Part shown: in pieces, positions 1-8,967 of the stretch | How positions within the stretch are numbered: the first letter of the stretch is position 1 | Layout of the letters: each line of letters opens with the position of its first letter | NCBI GenBank assembly: GCA_024279865.1 | Contig: JAJRRC010000037.1 | Location: 1-64,000 of the forward strand | Direction of reading: 5' to 3' | Origin: Planctomycetota bacterium | GTDB taxonomy: Bacteria > Planctomycetota > Phycisphaerae > Phycisphaerales > Phycisphaeraceae | Length of the DNA stretch: 64,000 nucleotides | Translations under genes and position numbers: made by a program | Notes under the pieces: model-generated | Database searches by the model: none | What the model was told of the DNA's origin: nothing | Seen by the model: only the letters and a program-made list of their open reading frames with translations

Positions 1-9
1 GCACAGCGT

Positions 10-82
10 CTGCGGGTTGGGGCGGTCTCCGCTACGGTCTCGGCTGCGCCTCGCCCTCCGCTACGCCCGCCCCAACCCGCAG
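10..82. repeat. Long inverted repeat at window start
   Basis: A perfect 16-bp inverted repeat (10-25 and 67-82, arm CTGCGGGTTGGGGCGG) encloses a 41-nt loop. The loop edges carry a direct repeat CTCCGCTACG (27-36 and 56-65). This looks like a dispersed non-coding element or a strong RNA hairpin. No gene is visible here, and the element may continue left of the window. Confidence 0.6.
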
Positions 83-83
83 C

Positions 84-131
84 GTGACACATGACATTTC
101 TATTGTCATAATAACCGTGACACTTCTATTG
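84..131. repeat. Direct repeats upstream of holB
   Basis: Two near-identical 14-mers, TGACATTTCTATTG at 92-105 and TGACACTTCTATTG at 118-131, lie 26 bp apart. Each is preceded by or overlaps GTGACAC (84-90, 117-123). The first overlaps a palindrome ATGACA/TGTCAT (91-96/104-109). This could be an operator pair or the end of a decayed mobile element; no transposase is visible. Confidence 0.4.
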
Positions 132-195
132 AGCGTTCACATTGGATATTGCAATCACGGGACTTTCTGGCCCATTACAGTTACCATGTGAATGA

Positions 196-1404
196 ATGGA
201 CCAGATTCAAGGACAATCTCGGGCGATTGGCATGCTTCAGGCGGCACTGGCGTCGGAGCGGTTTCACCATGCGTGGCTTTTTGCAGGCCAAAGCGGCGTG
301 GGCAAGTGCCTCACCGCCAAGGCCATGGCAAAAATTTTGCTTTGCCATGATGCCGTCACCGACCTGACAGGCAATCGCGTGGCTTGTGATCAATGTACTT
401 CTTGCCAATTGATCCAACGTGAAGAGGCGATCCATCCGGACTTGCATATCGTTACCAAAGAATTGGCTGCCCACTCGACCATCCGGGAAATGCGTAGCCG
501 CAAACAAATGACCATTCCCGTGGGCTTGCTCCGAGAATTTATCATCGGCGGAGAAACGTCCGATGGCAAGTTCCATGATTCGATTGCCGCGAAGAGTCCA
601 TCGATGGGACATGGCAAAGTTTTTATCATTGACGAAGCCCATCTCATGGCCGCGGTGGGTCAAAACTCACTACTCAAAACACTCGAAGAGCCGCCGCCAC
701 AGACGTGGTTTATTTTGATTACCAGCAGTCTTAATAAACTGTTGCCCACGATTCAAAGTCGTTGCCAGGTCGTGTCGTTCGCGTCGCTGCCTGATGAAAT
801 TATTGAGCAATGGCTCGACGCACAGGACCCCGCCGCCGAGGGTTTTGTGGGTGAATTGCCAGGAGGTGCTGCCGGGGGAACCGGGGGAACCGGGGGAGTT
901 TCCGGGGTTTCGGGGGGGGGAGAGCATGAGCGTGCTTGGTTTGTTCGGTTTTGTGATGGCAGTTTGGGTCGAGCACATTTGGCGGTGACGTATGGGTTGG
1001 TTCAGTGGGCGCGGGATATTTTGCCTCGGATCAATGATCTGGTGGCCGGCCGACCTGCTGCTTGTTTGGGCGAAGACATTGCTGAAAAAATTGATGCGAT
1101 GGCCAAACGCTGGGTCGATGAACACCGTGGGTCTTCCAAGGAGGCAGCCAACAAGATGGCGGCTCAATTGATGTGGCATCTGATTGCTCAGCACGCGCGG
1201 ACCAAAATTCGCAGCTTGGCTCAGGGCGCCAATCCCGCTGACCCGATGACTGCCGAGGCTGCGTTGTATCCATGGTTGGGGGTCATTGATTGCCTCACCG
1301 AAGCTCAACAAGTTCTAGGGTCCAATGTGAATCTAGGTCTGGTGGCAGACCACTTGGTCACCCAAATATCAAGCTGTCAGCGATCCGTTGTCAGCTGTCA
1401 GTAA
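196..1404 (+). CDS. holB: DNA polymerase III delta-prime subunit
   Basis: Clamp-loader AAA+ subunit of DNA polymerase III, 402 residues. Visible motifs are a P-loop-like GQSGVGK at residues 31-37 (followed by Cys instead of Ser/Thr), a zinc-binding Cys set (C50, C64, C67, C70), the Walker B-like segment FIIDEAH (143-149), LEEPP and the SRC motif (188-190). Delta-prime is often ATP-inactive, which fits the altered P-loop. A glycine-rich insert at residues 222-242 is encoded by a CCGGGGGAA tandem repeat between the AAA+ core and the C-terminal collar domain. The last dozen codons run into a CTGTCAG-type repeat, so the natural C-terminus may be remodelled. Start at ATG 196; ATG 192 is out of frame. 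No tmk gene is visible upstream. Confidence 0.9.
   Translation: MDQIQGQSRAIGMLQAALASERFHHAWLFAGQSGVGKCLTAKAMAKILLCHDAVTDLTGNRVACDQCTSCQLIQREEAIHPDLHIVTKELAAHSTIREMRSRKQMTIPVGLLREFIIGGETSDGKFHDSIAAKSPSMGHGKVFIIDEAHLMAAVGQNSLLKTLEEPPPQTWFILITSSLNKLLPTIQSRCQVVSFASLPDEIIEQWLDAQDPAAEGFVGELPGGAAGGTGGTGGVSGVSGGGEHERAWFVRFCDGSLGRAHLAVTYGLVQWARDILPRINDLVAGRPAACLGEDIAEKIDAMAKRWVDEHRGSSKEAANKMAAQLMWHLIAQHARTKIRSLAQGANPADPMTAEAALYPWLGVIDCLTEAQQVLGSNVNLGLVADHLVTQISSCQRSVVSCQ
870..921 (+). repeat. G-tract repeat inside holB
   Basis: Three 9-bp units of the CCGGGGGAA type (872-898) are followed by degenerate copies ending in a run of nine or ten G. The 9-bp unit keeps the reading frame and encodes Gly/Thr/Ser/Val repeats. 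It is a member of the dispersed G-tract family seen throughout the window, with G-quadruplex-compatible spacing. Confidence 0.8.
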
Positions 1405-1506
1405 GAAGGGGGATTTGGACATGATATGGAAGATGGCGATATTTTCAGTGAATTCGCTTTTGGTTCTTTATTCTTGCAGATCACTGATAGCTGGCACCTG
1501 AAAGCT
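1371..1506. repeat. CTGTCAG / ACTGATAGCT repeats around holB end
   Basis: The 3' end of holB and the holB-cls gap carry degenerate units: AGCTGTCAG (1372-1380), TTGTCAGCTGTCAG (1388-1401) and CACTGATAGCTGGCACCTGA (1482-1501). Similar ACTGATAGCTTA strings occur at about 3023, 11316 and 34735, each at a gene boundary. Function unknown. Confidence 0.4.
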
Positions 1507-1511
1507 TGAAC

Positions 1512-2948
1512 ATGAATTGGTTTGGTTGGCTAGTCTGGGTTCAATGGGGGATTCGCTTGGCGATGGTGCCTGTGGTGTTGAAGCAGCGGATTGTGCCGTC
1601 GGCCAAGTTGGCTTGGTTGAGCGTGACCTTTCTGATGCCTGAGGTGGGGCTGCTTCTTTATTTGCTGTTGGGGAAGACCCGGCTGGGCAACCGTCGGGTC
1701 AAGCGGTATCGGATGATGGCAGCCTCGTTGCGGCCGCAATTGCACCGCCAGGCAGAAGATCAAACCGATCCGGCACATCCCAAGCTCGACCCCGCTCAAA
1801 TTCCGATTGTGCGTCAAGCCCAACAAGTCGGTGGCATGGCCATTCACGGCTCCAATGATGTCACGTTTCTTGGAAGTACCGAGCAAACCACCGAAAGCTT
1901 AATCACAGAAATTGCTCGGGCGACGCACCATGTGCATTTGCTGTTTTATATTTTTGAACCCGACGAGGTAGGTCAACGGGTCGCTCAAGCAGTGATGGCC
2001 GCAGCGGGCCGGGGGGTGGCTTGTCGGGTGTTGGCTGATGCGGTGGGTTCTCGTCGTTTGTTTGCTAGGCGAGGGTTAGCTTGGGAGATGCGTCAGCATG
2101 GGGTCGAAGTGTATCCCGCATTGCCTGCGAAATTATGGCGTCAGGGTTTATCCCGGCTCGATCTGCGCAACCATCGCAAAATTGCGGTCGTGGATGGGCG
2201 TGTTGCGTTTACCGGGAGTCGTAATGTGATTGCCGCCTCGCATGGCCATCGTCGCGCGGGGCGATGGGTGGATTTAACAGGTCGATTTACCGGGCCGATT
2301 GTCAACCAATTGCAAGTGGTGTTTTTAGAGGATTGGACCTTTGAAACAGGGCAGATGCTTGAAGGGCCTCAAATTTTACCCCCGCCGGTGGAGGCTGGGG
2401 AGATGTTCGCCCAAGCGATCCCCAGCGGCCCGACGCACGATGCTGAATCTTTTCGCCGCGTCTTGTTGACTGCCATTAACGTAGCCCGTCGCAAGATCAT
2501 CATTACCACGCCTTACCTTGTTCTTGATGAGCCGACGCAGATCGCCATTGCCATGGCAGTGGATCGCGGGGTGGAAGTGCATATTGTCTTGCCTCGCAAA
2601 ACGGACCATCCTTTGGTTTCGTTGGCGGCCAATGCTTGTGTCGGGCATCTTCTCGAAGCAGGCGTGCATCTGTACCACTTTGACCAAGGGATGCTTCACG
2701 CCAAGACCATGACCGTGGATGACACCTTTGCGTTGCTGGGGTCAGCCAATCTGGATATTCGCAGTTTTGACCTGAATTTTGAAGTCAACGTGCTTTTGTA
2801 TGGCAAGCAGATTACCAGTGAACTACGCTTCGTGCAGCAACAATATCTAAGTGAGGCCGTGGCGGTGGACTCCGTGCAATGGAAGAATCGTTCGTGTTTA
2901 CGCCAGTATCTCGAAAGTGCCGCCGCACTGTTTTCGCCGCTGCTCTAG
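1512..2948 (+). CDS. cls: Cardiolipin synthase (phospholipase D family)
   Basis: 478-residue membrane phospholipase-D-family enzyme expected to condense two phosphatidylglycerols into cardiolipin at the inner membrane. The N-terminal ~65 residues form the two-helix PLDc_N membrane anchor (MNWFGWLVWVQWGIRL and VTFLMPEVGLLLYLLLGK segments). Two catalytic HKD motifs are present: HRKIAVVDG and HAKTMTVDD, each followed by the GSxN element (FTGSRN and LLGSAN). The ATG at 1512 is chosen; an in-frame TTG six bases upstream has no better ribosome site. Single gene, convergent with mgtE. Confidence 0.92.
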   Translation: MNWFGWLVWVQWGIRLAMVPVVLKQRIVPSAKLAWLSVTFLMPEVGLLLYLLLGKTRLGNRRVKRYRMMAASLRPQLHRQAEDQTDPAHPKLDPAQIPIVRQAQQVGGMAIHGSNDVTFLGSTEQTTESLITEIARATHHVHLLFYIFEPDEVGQRVAQAVMAAAGRGVACRVLADAVGSRRLFARRGLAWEMRQHGVEVYPALPAKLWRQGLSRLDLRNHRKIAVVDGRVAFTGSRNVIAASHGHRRAGRWVDLTGRFTGPIVNQLQVVFLEDWTFETGQMLEGPQILPPPVEAGEMFAQAIPSGPTHDAESFRRVLLTAINVARRKIIITTPYLVLDEPTQIAIAMAVDRGVEVHIVLPRKTDHPLVSLAANACVGHLLEAGVHLYHFDQGMLHAKTMTVDDTFALLGSANLDIRSFDLNFEVNVLLYGKQITSELRFVQQQYLSEAVAVDSVQWKNRSCLRQYLESAAALFSPLL

Positions 2949-3052
2949 GCTCTGTCGGAAAACTTCTCTTTTCATCCCCGCTGATCCGATATGAATGATG
3001 TCACGGGCAACTGTCTGATTTTTACTGATAGCTTAAAAAAGCCAGCCGTTTC

Positions 3053-4411
3053 TTATAGGTGCAAGACACGGGTGGCGAGCCAGAGGACGGTGAAGAACCC
3101 GCAGAAATCGACGGCCGTGGTCACGATGGGGCCTGAGGCCATGGCCGGGTCCAAATTCATCGCGCTAAGAATCAGTGGAACAGAACCGCCGATGCCGACC
3201 GCGACGACGATGGTCACAGGGATCGCAAGTCCGATGGCAATCGCTACCATCGGGTCCCCGGTCCAACCCCATGCCAGCAAAAAGACCAATAAACCCAATG
3301 CCATTCCGATGACCAGACCGACAGCCAATTCTTTGAATAGCACACGCATGACATCGGCAGGCTTGACAACGCCCAAGGCCAGTTCTCGCATGCTGACCGC
3401 CACGGCTTGGTTACCGCTACAACCACACAAGCCCGCAACCAAAGGCAAAAACGCAGCCAAGGCGGTGATATGTTTAATAGTTTCTTCGTAGGCTCCGATG
3501 ACGCTGACCGCCATGGCAGAGAGGATGAGTGTGGGGATGAGAAAGGCCAATCGTCTTGCTGCTCGCAAGAGGGTTGGCATGGTTCGGAGTTCTTCGCCGG
3601 TGATGATGCCGCCGAACCGCATCATGGTTTTGTCCGCGCGGTCGCCGAGGGCTTCTTCAACGTCCGAGCGTTTGACCACGCCGACGAGTTGGCCTTGGTT
3701 ATCGACTACAGGGGCAGCCGAGAAAGATTCTCGATCAAAGAGATCTTCGAGGGCGTCTAGGTCGTCAGCAACATTGGCTGCGGGCGTTTGTGGATAGAGG
3801 ACCGATGTGAGAAGTGTTTCGCCCGGCGAGAGGACCATGTCTTTGAGTCGCACCGTGCCACAGAATGTGGGGGCTGTTTCATCTGCGATCACATAGACAT
3901 AGCGTACATCGTATTCAGCATAGTCTTGGACATGTTCTCGCAGATCCGCCAAGACATCTGCGACACTGGCTTCACGGGGGAAGCTGAGGTATTCGGTAAT
4001 CATCAGGCCGCCGGCCGTGTCAGGGTCGTACTGGGAGAGCCTGCGAACATCGCTGGCTTCTTGGGGCGCCATTTTTTCGAGGATCGCCTCGGCATCGTCT
4101 TCATCGAGCTGCGACAGCACGTCCACTTGTTCGTCGGAATCGAGTTCATCGACAATGGCGGCCGCCTGTTCAGCGGGCATGTCTTCGAGAATGTCGGCTG
4201 CCTGAATGTCCGGCAACTCATCCACCAGATCTGCCGCATCCTCCGGCGACAGCAACGCCAGCAAGTCCTGCTGCTCATCTTGATCCATCAGACTGACCGC
4301 ATGAACCAGATCACTTGATGGCAAGGTACGCCAAAATTGGCGCAGCTCAGCCTCGTCACGCTGTTGAATGAACGCAAGAAGCTGTTCTGCGGGTTGAATG
4401 TCATCGGCCAT
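3053..4411 (-). CDS. mgtE: MgtE-type magnesium transporter
   Basis: 452-residue Mg2+ channel/transporter of the inner membrane. Domain order is: acidic superhelical MgtE_N domain (about 40-130), the conserved DTAGGLM hinge (131-137), tandem CBS domains (about 138-260), and a C-terminal five-helix membrane domain containing GxCGxxGNQ-like residues (LVAGLCGCSGNQAVAVS) and PLILSAMNLDPA. The start is ATG 4411, preceded by AAAGGG at proper spacing; the frame extends seven codons further to a TTG. In this family cytosolic Mg2+ gates the pore through the N and CBS domains. No Mg2+ riboswitch is obvious in the 165-bp upstream gap. Confidence 0.92.
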   Translation of the reverse strand: MADDIQPAEQLLAFIQQRDEAELRQFWRTLPSSDLVHAVSLMDQDEQQDLLALLSPEDAADLVDELPDIQAADILEDMPAEQAAAIVDELDSDEQVDVLSQLDEDDAEAILEKMAPQEASDVRRLSQYDPDTAGGLMITEYLSFPREASVADVLADLREHVQDYAEYDVRYVYVIADETAPTFCGTVRLKDMVLSPGETLLTSVLYPQTPAANVADDLDALEDLFDRESFSAAPVVDNQGQLVGVVKRSDVEEALGDRADKTMMRFGGIITGEELRTMPTLLRAARRLAFLIPTLILSAMAVSVIGAYEETIKHITALAAFLPLVAGLCGCSGNQAVAVSMRELALGVVKPADVMRVLFKELAVGLVIGMALGLLVFLLAWGWTGDPMVAIAIGLAIPVTIVVAVGIGGSVPLILSAMNLDPAMASGPIVTTAVDFCGFFTVLWLATRVLHL

Positions 4412-4576
4412 GGCAATCCCTTTGCGGTGCAAGTGAGCATTTTAGCTGATCCGAAAAATGTCGCTTGAGAGACCCGAATAATACAAGATTTCAGGGCTGT
4501 GGTATCCGTTGACAATTGCAACTCCGGGCAGCTCCAATTATCCTTGCGGGTTTAAACTTTGCATGGAATCTTTAAT

Positions 4577-5683
4577 ATGGCTGTTCCCATTCTCGATCTT
4601 TCCAAACAACACGCTCCTTTGGCGTCTGCCATGCGGGAAGCTTTTGATCAGATTCTCGACACCAGCCAGTTTGTGCTGGGGAAACCCACTGTGGATTTTG
4701 AAGCTGCCTTGGCCCAGGCTTGTGGCTGTGAGGCAGCGGTGGGCGTTTCCAGTGGGACCGATGCGCTGATTCTGGCAATGATGACCCTGGGCATCGGCGC
4801 TGGCGATGAAGTGATCACCAGCCCATTCACCTTCTTCGCCTCCGGCGGCAGCATTGCCCGCATGGGCGCCAAGCCTGTCTTTGTCGATATCGACCCGGTG
4901 ACCATGAATCTCGACCCAGCCAAAATCGAGCAAGCCATCACCCCGCAACCCAAAGCTATCATGCCCGTGCATCTGTTCGGCCTCGCAGCGGACATGGCCC
5001 GCATCGGCAAGATTGCCTCAGACCACAACCTCAAAGTCATCGAAGACACCGCTCAAGCCATCGGCGCAACCTGTTGCGGCAAACAGGCGGGGACCTTCGG
5101 CGATATCGGCTGTCTGAGCTTTTATCCCACCAAAAATCTGTCCGCCTGTGGCGATGCCGGGGCTTGTCTGGTGAACGACTCTTCGCTTGAAGAACGTTTG
5201 CGAATGCTCCGGCTGCACGGCCAGAGCGCTCAATATCTCCACGAACACGTCGGCGGCAACTTCCGCATTGATGCGCTGCAGGCAGCGTTGCTCCATATTA
5301 AATTGCCTCACCTTGAAACATGGACCGATGCTCGACGAAACAATGCTGCCCGTTATGGTGAATTGTTGGCAGACCTTCCCGTCGAACGCCCCCTTGAGCC
5401 GGTGGGGTACACCCATGTGTATCATCAGTACACCATCCGCGTCGAAGCGGAGGTGCGTGACAAGCTCGCCGCTCATCTGCGAGAAAAACAAATTGGCTTT
5501 GGCGTGTTTTATCCTGTGCCGCTGCATTTGCAGCCTTGCTTTGCAGGACTGGGACAGCAAGAAGGCTCTCTGCCACAGGCTGAAAAAGCCGCCAGGCAAG
5601 TTCTCAGTTTGCCGATTTTCCCCGGTCTAACTGAAGATCAATTGCAAGAAGTGGTCACGGGCATTAGTGAGTTCTTTCATTGA
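4577..5683 (+). CDS. DegT/DnrJ/EryC1/StrS-family aminotransferase
   Basis: 368-residue PLP-dependent sugar aminotransferase family protein, typically transaminating nucleotide-linked keto-sugars for surface glycans. Seen: SSGTDAL (58-64) for phosphate binding, the EDTAQAIG segment (156-163) carrying the PLP-contact Asp, and the Schiff-base Lys186 in FYPTKNLSACGDAG. Start ATG 4577 is used; the frame opens at a TTG six codons upstream. The stop codon overlaps the TTG start of mlaF by four bases (TTGA), suggesting translational coupling although the functions are unrelated. The specific sugar substrate cannot be read from sequence. Confidence 0.88.
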   Translation: MAVPILDLSKQHAPLASAMREAFDQILDTSQFVLGKPTVDFEAALAQACGCEAAVGVSSGTDALILAMMTLGIGAGDEVITSPFTFFASGGSIARMGAKPVFVDIDPVTMNLDPAKIEQAITPQPKAIMPVHLFGLAADMARIGKIASDHNLKVIEDTAQAIGATCCGKQAGTFGDIGCLSFYPTKNLSACGDAGACLVNDSSLEERLRMLRLHGQSAQYLHEHVGGNFRIDALQAALLHIKLPHLETWTDARRNNAARYGELLADLPVERPLEPVGYTHVYHQYTIRVEAEVRDKLAAHLREKQIGFGVFYPVPLHLQPCFAGLGQQEGSLPQAEKAARQVLSLPIFPGLTEDQLQEVVTGISEFFH

Positions 5684-6477
5684 GCAAAATAGCCGAACCA
5701 ACCCGTGGCCCGATTCTCCGATTGGTCGGGCTGCACAAATCTTTTGATTCGCTCAAGGTGCTCTCAGATGTCTCGCTGGACTTTGAGGCAGGCCAAACCA
5801 CCGTGATTCTCGGTCCCAGTGGCACCGGCAAAAGTGTCCTGCTCAAACATATCGTCGGCCTATTGCGTCCGGATCGCGGCGAAGTCTGGTTTGACGGCCA
5901 GCGGATTGACCAAATGTCCGCACCGCAATTGGTTGCCCCCCGCAAAAAAATCGGCTTCCTGTTCCAAATGGGCGCGCTGTTTGATTCCATGAACGTGCGT
6001 GAAAATATTTGCTTCCCCTTGGTGGAACATGCCAACTTGTCTTATCAGGAACAATCCCGTCGCTGTGCCAGTGTGCTCAAAGCAGTGGGACTCGAAGGCA
6101 TCGAAAAAAAAATGCCCATTGATCTGTCCGGAGGCCAGCGAAAACGGGTCGCCCTGGCGCGAGCGATTGTGCTTGAACCCCAGGTCATGCTTTACGATGA
6201 ACCGACAACCGGGCTGGACCCGATCCGGTCAGATGTGATCAATGAGCTGATTTTGAGTTTGTCCAAACGGCTTGGCATTACCAGTATCGTGGTCACACAT
6301 GACATGGTCAGTGCAAAAAAAATTGCTGATCGTATGGTGATGCTTTACGATGGAAAAATTGTGGCAGATGCAAAGCCCGACGTTTTTCTGGCGATTGAAG
6401 ATGATCGGGTGCAGCGTTTTGTCAACGGGCAAGCCGATGCCCAAGACCTTGAACGCATTCAGCATGGATTTGATTAA
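5680..6477 (+). CDS. mlaF: Mla-type ABC transporter ATPase
   Basis: 265-residue ATPase of the Mla/Mce phospholipid transport system that maintains outer-membrane lipid asymmetry. Walker A GPSGTGKS (45-52), signature LSGGQRKR (149-156), Walker B VMLYDEP (169-175) followed by TTGLDP, and the H-loop VVTHD are all present. It starts at TTG 5680, overlapping the preceding stop codon; no in-frame ATG exists before the Walker A motif. The MCE-domain gene follows after two bases. A permease (mlaE) that usually accompanies mlaF is not present in this window. Confidence 0.88.
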   Translation: MSKIAEPTRGPILRLVGLHKSFDSLKVLSDVSLDFEAGQTTVILGPSGTGKSVLLKHIVGLLRPDRGEVWFDGQRIDQMSAPQLVAPRKKIGFLFQMGALFDSMNVRENICFPLVEHANLSYQEQSRRCASVLKAVGLEGIEKKMPIDLSGGQRKRVALARAIVLEPQVMLYDEPTTGLDPIRSDVINELILSLSKRLGITSIVVTHDMVSAKKIADRMVMLYDGKIVADAKPDVFLAIEDDRVQRFVNGQADAQDLERIQHGFD

Positions 6478-6479
6478 GC

Positions 6480-7442
6480 ATGAAACACAAAACCCGTGAC
6501 ATTATCGTCGGCTTCACTGCTTTGATGGGCCTTGGAGGCATTGCGTTTTTGCTTTACATCTTTGGCTATGTGCCTCAAATGCTCGAACCAGGTTATCGCA
6601 TCGGCATCGAATTTCCCCATGCCAGTGGGCTTAATGCCAATAGCCGCGTCTTGCTCGACGGCGTGGATGTGGGACGTCTCACCACATTGACCCTGCAACA
6701 GCCTCCCAAGCGAGGCGTATTGTTGGATGCCCAAATCCGAAGGGAATTTCAGATCCCCGCCCAAGCCCGCGTCACGGTCGATGCGAAAATCCTCGGAGGA
6801 AGTCCCGCACTCGCCTTCTATACCGACCATCTTACCAATGAACAGGTCAAAGTCATGCTCCCCGTTGATGGTTCTGCCGTCGTGCAAGGTGAACTGCAAT
6901 CAATGTTTGGTGACCTCAAAGAACAACTCGAAGAACGACTAAACGAGCCTCTGGAAAAATTCAAACAAATTGCAGATGACTTCAGCAAACTGTCACAACA
7001 ATGGACCGTTGTCGGTAAAAACATCAGTGAACTCACCGCGCCACGAACCCTCCAACAAGTTGATGAAGGCAAAGCTCAAGCGAACCTGACCACGCTCCTC
7101 GCACGCACCGATCAACGGATGGCACAGGTCAAAACCATGGTGGCTCAGATGCAAGCAACTTCTGAACAATGGACTGCTGTTGGTAAAGATGTACGCAACG
7201 CTGTCGATCAGATGACCCAGAAGCTCTACGCCACCGCAGACGATATGAGTAAAACCCTTAATGCCGTTCACACCACCGTCGAACAGGCTCGGGTTGGTGA
7301 GGGAACCATTGGGAAATTGCTCAACGATCCTCAGCTCTATCACAATCTCAATGATGCGTCTGAACGCTTGAATCAAATGCTCGATGAAATCAATCTCCTC
7401 GTGCAAAAAATCAAAGCTGAAGGCGTGAATATCAATCTATAA
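6480..7442 (+). CDS. mlaD: MCE-domain phospholipid transport protein (MlaD-like)
   Basis: 320-residue substrate-binding component of an Mla/Mce lipid transporter. One N-terminal membrane helix (about residues 8-30), one MCE domain (about 38-118, with SGLNANSRVLLDGVDVG), then a long helical/coiled-coil C-terminal tail of about 180 residues rich in Gln, Glu and Lys. The tail is longer than in E. coli MlaD and closer to Mce or PqiB-like tunnel-forming helices. It begins two bases after mlaF stops, so the two are co-transcribed. Confidence 0.85.
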   Translation: MKHKTRDIIVGFTALMGLGGIAFLLYIFGYVPQMLEPGYRIGIEFPHASGLNANSRVLLDGVDVGRLTTLTLQQPPKRGVLLDAQIRREFQIPAQARVTVDAKILGGSPALAFYTDHLTNEQVKVMLPVDGSAVVQGELQSMFGDLKEQLEERLNEPLEKFKQIADDFSKLSQQWTVVGKNISELTAPRTLQQVDEGKAQANLTTLLARTDQRMAQVKTMVAQMQATSEQWTAVGKDVRNAVDQMTQKLYATADDMSKTLNAVHTTVEQARVGEGTIGKLLNDPQLYHNLNDASERLNQMLDEINLLVQKIKAEGVNINL

Positions 7443-7448
7443 AGTAGT

Positions 7449-7525
7449 GGTAAGAAAACTTACCTTGCGTGTCGAATCAACAGCAAAGTATTGTGTGCAA
7501 GTTTGTGTTCGTACAGGCACAATAC
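7449..7525. promoter_or_regulatory. Palindromic sites upstream of the uronate isomerase gene
   Basis: The gap after mlaD holds a perfect palindrome GGTAAG-AAAA-CTTACC (7449-7464) and an 8-bp inverted repeat GTATTGTG/CACAATAC (7488-7495 and 7518-7525). Both lie within 105 bases of the next start and could be repressor operators. The first could instead be a weak terminator for mlaD, but it lacks a T tract. Confidence 0.35.
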
Positions 7526-7553
7526 GGGTGTTTTATAAAAAGGGTTTAAGGTT

Positions 7554-8834
7554 ATGGATCGAGCGACACTTCAAACTTGCGTGGCCCAGGCGATCAATGC
7601 TCAGCCGGTAACGGATTTACATACGCATTGTTACACGCCGAAATTTGGTGCGTCGCCGGATTCTGCGGGTTTGTTGTTATGGGGGATTGATGAGTTGGTG
7701 GTGTACCATTATTTGGTGGCGGAGGTGTATCGGGTGGTCCCTGCGACGGTGTTGCCTTACGAATCTTTTTGGGCGATGTCTAAGGTTGAGCAGGCGGATC
7801 ATATTTGGAAGTATTTGTTTGTTGAGCGTACGCCGTTGAGCGAAGCTTGTCGTGGGATTTTGACTTGCCTGATGAAGTTGGGTTTGGACCCCAATGAGAA
7901 AACGTTGACATCTTATCGTCAGTGGTTCAGTGAGCAGTCGCCGGACGCGTACATTGACAAGGTGATGCAGATCGCCAACGTGGATAGCATCACGATGACC
8001 AATGCGGTTTTTGATGATGCTGAGCGGGCGTTGTGGCTCGATGATCCGACGGTGGGGGAGGACCCACGTTTTGAAGCGGTGCTTCGGATTGATCCGTTGT
8101 TGCGTGATTGGCCTGGTGCGACGGCGAAGCTTCGTGCGTGGGGATATGACGTGAACTCTGATTTTTCGGGGAATACGATTGACGAGACCCAGCGTTTTTT
8201 GTGTGAGTGGTTGGATCGTCAGAAGGCCATTTATGTGGCGATGAGTTTGCCGCCTGAGTTTCTGTATCCGGATGTGGCGAATCCTCAGGCCGACCGGTTT
8301 ATTCGGGAGATCATGTTGCCGGTGTTGGCGGATCGAGGATTACCTTGGGCGATGATGATTGGTGCGCGTATGCGGGACGAGGTGAATCCTGCGTTGGGGG
8401 ATGCCGGGGACATGCTAGGCAAGGCAGATGTATTAAGTGTGGTCAATCTTTGCCGTGAGTTTCCGAATAATAAGTTTATGGTGACGATGTTGAGTCGGGA
8501 GAATCAGCATGAGCTTTGTATTGCAGCCCGTAAGTTTGGCAACTTGATGCTCTTTGGTTGTTGGTGGTTTTTGAACAATCCTTCGATTATTGAGGAGATG
8601 ACCCGAGAGCGTTTGGAGCTATTGGGGACCAGTTTTTGCCCGCAGCATTCGGACGCTCGTGTGTTGGATCAGTTGATTTACAAGTGGGACCATAGCCGTA
8701 AGATTATCGCGAAGGTCTTGACGGACAAGTATGCCGACTTGATTGACAGTGGTTACCGCGTGACGGCCGATCATATCAAGCGAGACGCGGCATTGTTGTT
8801 ACGGGATAATTTCCGGGATTTTATTCGTGCGTAA
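7554..8834 (+). CDS. Uronate isomerase-like amidohydrolase
   Basis: 426-residue protein of the glucuronate/uronate isomerase branch of the amidohydrolase superfamily (the divergent group that includes Bacillus BH0493-like proteins). The N-terminal metal motif is DLHTHCYTP (His23, His25). The C-terminal half carries WWFLNNPSIIEEMTRERLELLG and a QHSDARVLDQLIYKW segment comparable to the DSRS region of UxaC. Expected reaction: interconversion of glucuronate/fructuronate or related uronates. The gene is markedly G/T-rich on the coding strand. AAGG at 7546-7549 serves as ribosome site. Candidate operators lie upstream. Substrate uncertain. Confidence 0.7.
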   Translation: MDRATLQTCVAQAINAQPVTDLHTHCYTPKFGASPDSAGLLLWGIDELVVYHYLVAEVYRVVPATVLPYESFWAMSKVEQADHIWKYLFVERTPLSEACRGILTCLMKLGLDPNEKTLTSYRQWFSEQSPDAYIDKVMQIANVDSITMTNAVFDDAERALWLDDPTVGEDPRFEAVLRIDPLLRDWPGATAKLRAWGYDVNSDFSGNTIDETQRFLCEWLDRQKAIYVAMSLPPEFLYPDVANPQADRFIREIMLPVLADRGLPWAMMIGARMRDEVNPALGDAGDMLGKADVLSVVNLCREFPNNKFMVTMLSRENQHELCIAARKFGNLMLFGCWWFLNNPSIIEEMTRERLELLGTSFCPQHSDARVLDQLIYKWDHSRKIIAKVLTDKYADLIDSGYRVTADHIKRDAALLLRDNFRDFIRA

Positions 8835-8909
8835 TGCACAAGGTGTTCAGAGTTTTGTGCTCCACGCATCATAGACTTGCCCAAAAGCAAAAATAATAGA
8901 CCTGCGATC

Positions 8910-8957
8910 ATCACAACGCCGAGTCCTAAGGCCCTCCGGGGCCGCAGGGCCGGATTC
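8910..8957 (+). repeat. Dispersed hairpin repeat (family 2), copy a
   Basis: Begins ATCACAACGCCGAGTCC and ends GGATTC, with an internal GGCCCT...AGGGCC stem. The same conserved flanks with different stems occur at 16999, 21006 (reverse), 33891 (reverse) and, stem-less, at 46833. Intergenic, about 75 bp after the uronate isomerase gene. Confidence 0.65.
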
Positions 8958-8967
8958 CCCCAGACGC

